Shown: positions 37,364-37,558 of the stretch, in pieces
How positions within the stretch are numbered: the first letter of the stretch is position 1
Layout of the letters: every line of letters starts with the position of its first letter
IMG/VR virus record: IMGVR_UViG_3300032311_000171
Span: 1-37,558 of that record
Reading direction: 5' to 3' (one strand)
DNA: 37,558 nucleotides
Source: a virus
Notes under the pieces: model-generated
The model's database searches: none
Told to the model about the DNA's origin: nothing
Seen by the model: the letters and a program-made list of their open reading frames with translations, nothing else
Program-made: the position numbers and the translations under genes

Positions 37364-37558
37364 TTAGCACTTCCACGCGCGCAGGGACTTGTTGATCCGG
37401 CTGTCGGGGTCGTTGGCAGTCTCTTTGCTGGTGAGCTTCCTTTTCCTGCCCTTCATTCGGGCACAGAAGGAGTCTCGCCTTGGGCCACCTTCCGGCTGTG
37501 GAGCCTTGAGGTGCGACCCGTGGGCGCGGTTGTATGACTCACGGCCACGGGCGTTCAG
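37364..37558 (-). CDS. Small conserved phage protein (N-terminus outside window)
   Basis: 64 residues plus stop, open to the right window edge. It reads LNARGRESYNRAHGSHLKAP, then QPEGGPRRDSFCARMKGRKR and KLTSKETANDPDSRINKSLR, ending AWKC. The 'LNARGR...LKAPQPEGGPRRDSFCARMKG...NDPDSRINKxLRxWKC' pattern is a widely conserved short phage protein of unknown function; I believe it is the DUF6321 type, but that name needs a profile check. Strongly basic with two Cys (in SFCAR and WKC). Its stop touches the start of the next gene (TAAATG). Confidence 0.75.
   Translation of the reverse strand: MNARGRESYNRAHGSHLKAPQPEGGPRRDSFCARMKGRKRKLTSKETANDPDSRINKSLRAWKC

Noticed and set aside
1-37558. Circular or complete genome
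   Set aside because: Joining the two ends puts a stop just before the right-end gene's conserved start and truncates the left-end gene; replication and lysis genes are also missing, so the window is a fragment.
1-37558. tRNA genes, CRISPR arrays, insertion sequences
   Set aside because: I found no cloverleaf-like segment, no regularly spaced repeat-spacer array and no transposase; the only mobile-type genes are the HNH endonuclease and the integrase.

Overview
This window is a continuous piece of a tailed-phage genome or prophage. It is moderately GC-rich and gene-dense, and almost everything is read from the minus strand. It is cut inside a gene at both ends, so the ends are not genome termini. 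Portal, terminase, scaffold, capsid and a tail-nozzle-like protein are present, with no tail-tube, tape-measure or baseplate genes. That points to a short-tailed (podovirus-like) particle. A tyrosine recombinase suggests a temperate or formerly temperate life style, but I see no repressor. The host cannot be fixed from the sequence: the ribosome-binding sites are ordinary Shine-Dalgarno sites, and no tRNA, rRNA, CRISPR or bacterial flank is visible.

Right to left (the direction of transcription), 37558 to 6070 is the virion region. It starts with a small conserved phage protein (partial), an internal-protein-like gene and a free-standing ADP-ribosyltransferase. Scaffold, major capsid protein, a decoration-like protein and a 77-residue protein follow, ending at a clear intrinsic terminator near 32.5 kb. 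Next come two Pro/Gln-rich proteins, a GT-A glycosyltransferase, a zinc-ribbon candidate small terminase, an overlapping Cys-rich mini-protein, the large terminase, a conserved small protein, an HNH endonuclease and the portal. After these lie the connector/adhesin/nozzle genes, an Asn-rich fibre, a hendecad-repeat protein with two small companions, and a run of internal-protein candidates that ends in a 1256-residue polyvalent-type protein.

The only plus-strand gene, at 5263-6087, is the integrase. It converges on the 1256-residue gene and diverges from a small membrane protein. From about 5.2 kb leftwards lies a DNA-metabolism operon: a RecE-like exonuclease, an ERF annealing protein, SSB, a superfamily 2 helicase split into two genes, a helix-turn-helix protein, a PD-(D/E)XK nuclease candidate and several very small genes.

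Genes are packed with ATGA, TGATG, TAATG or GTGA overlaps, which implies strong translational coupling. There is no gene-free stretch longer than about 80 bases. The features I find most unusual are the 11-residue repeat protein at 13636-15966, the split helicase with a ribosome-binding site at the split, the two-gene nozzle with inserted beta repeats, the detached ADP-ribosyltransferase, and the triple gene overlap upstream of the terminase.
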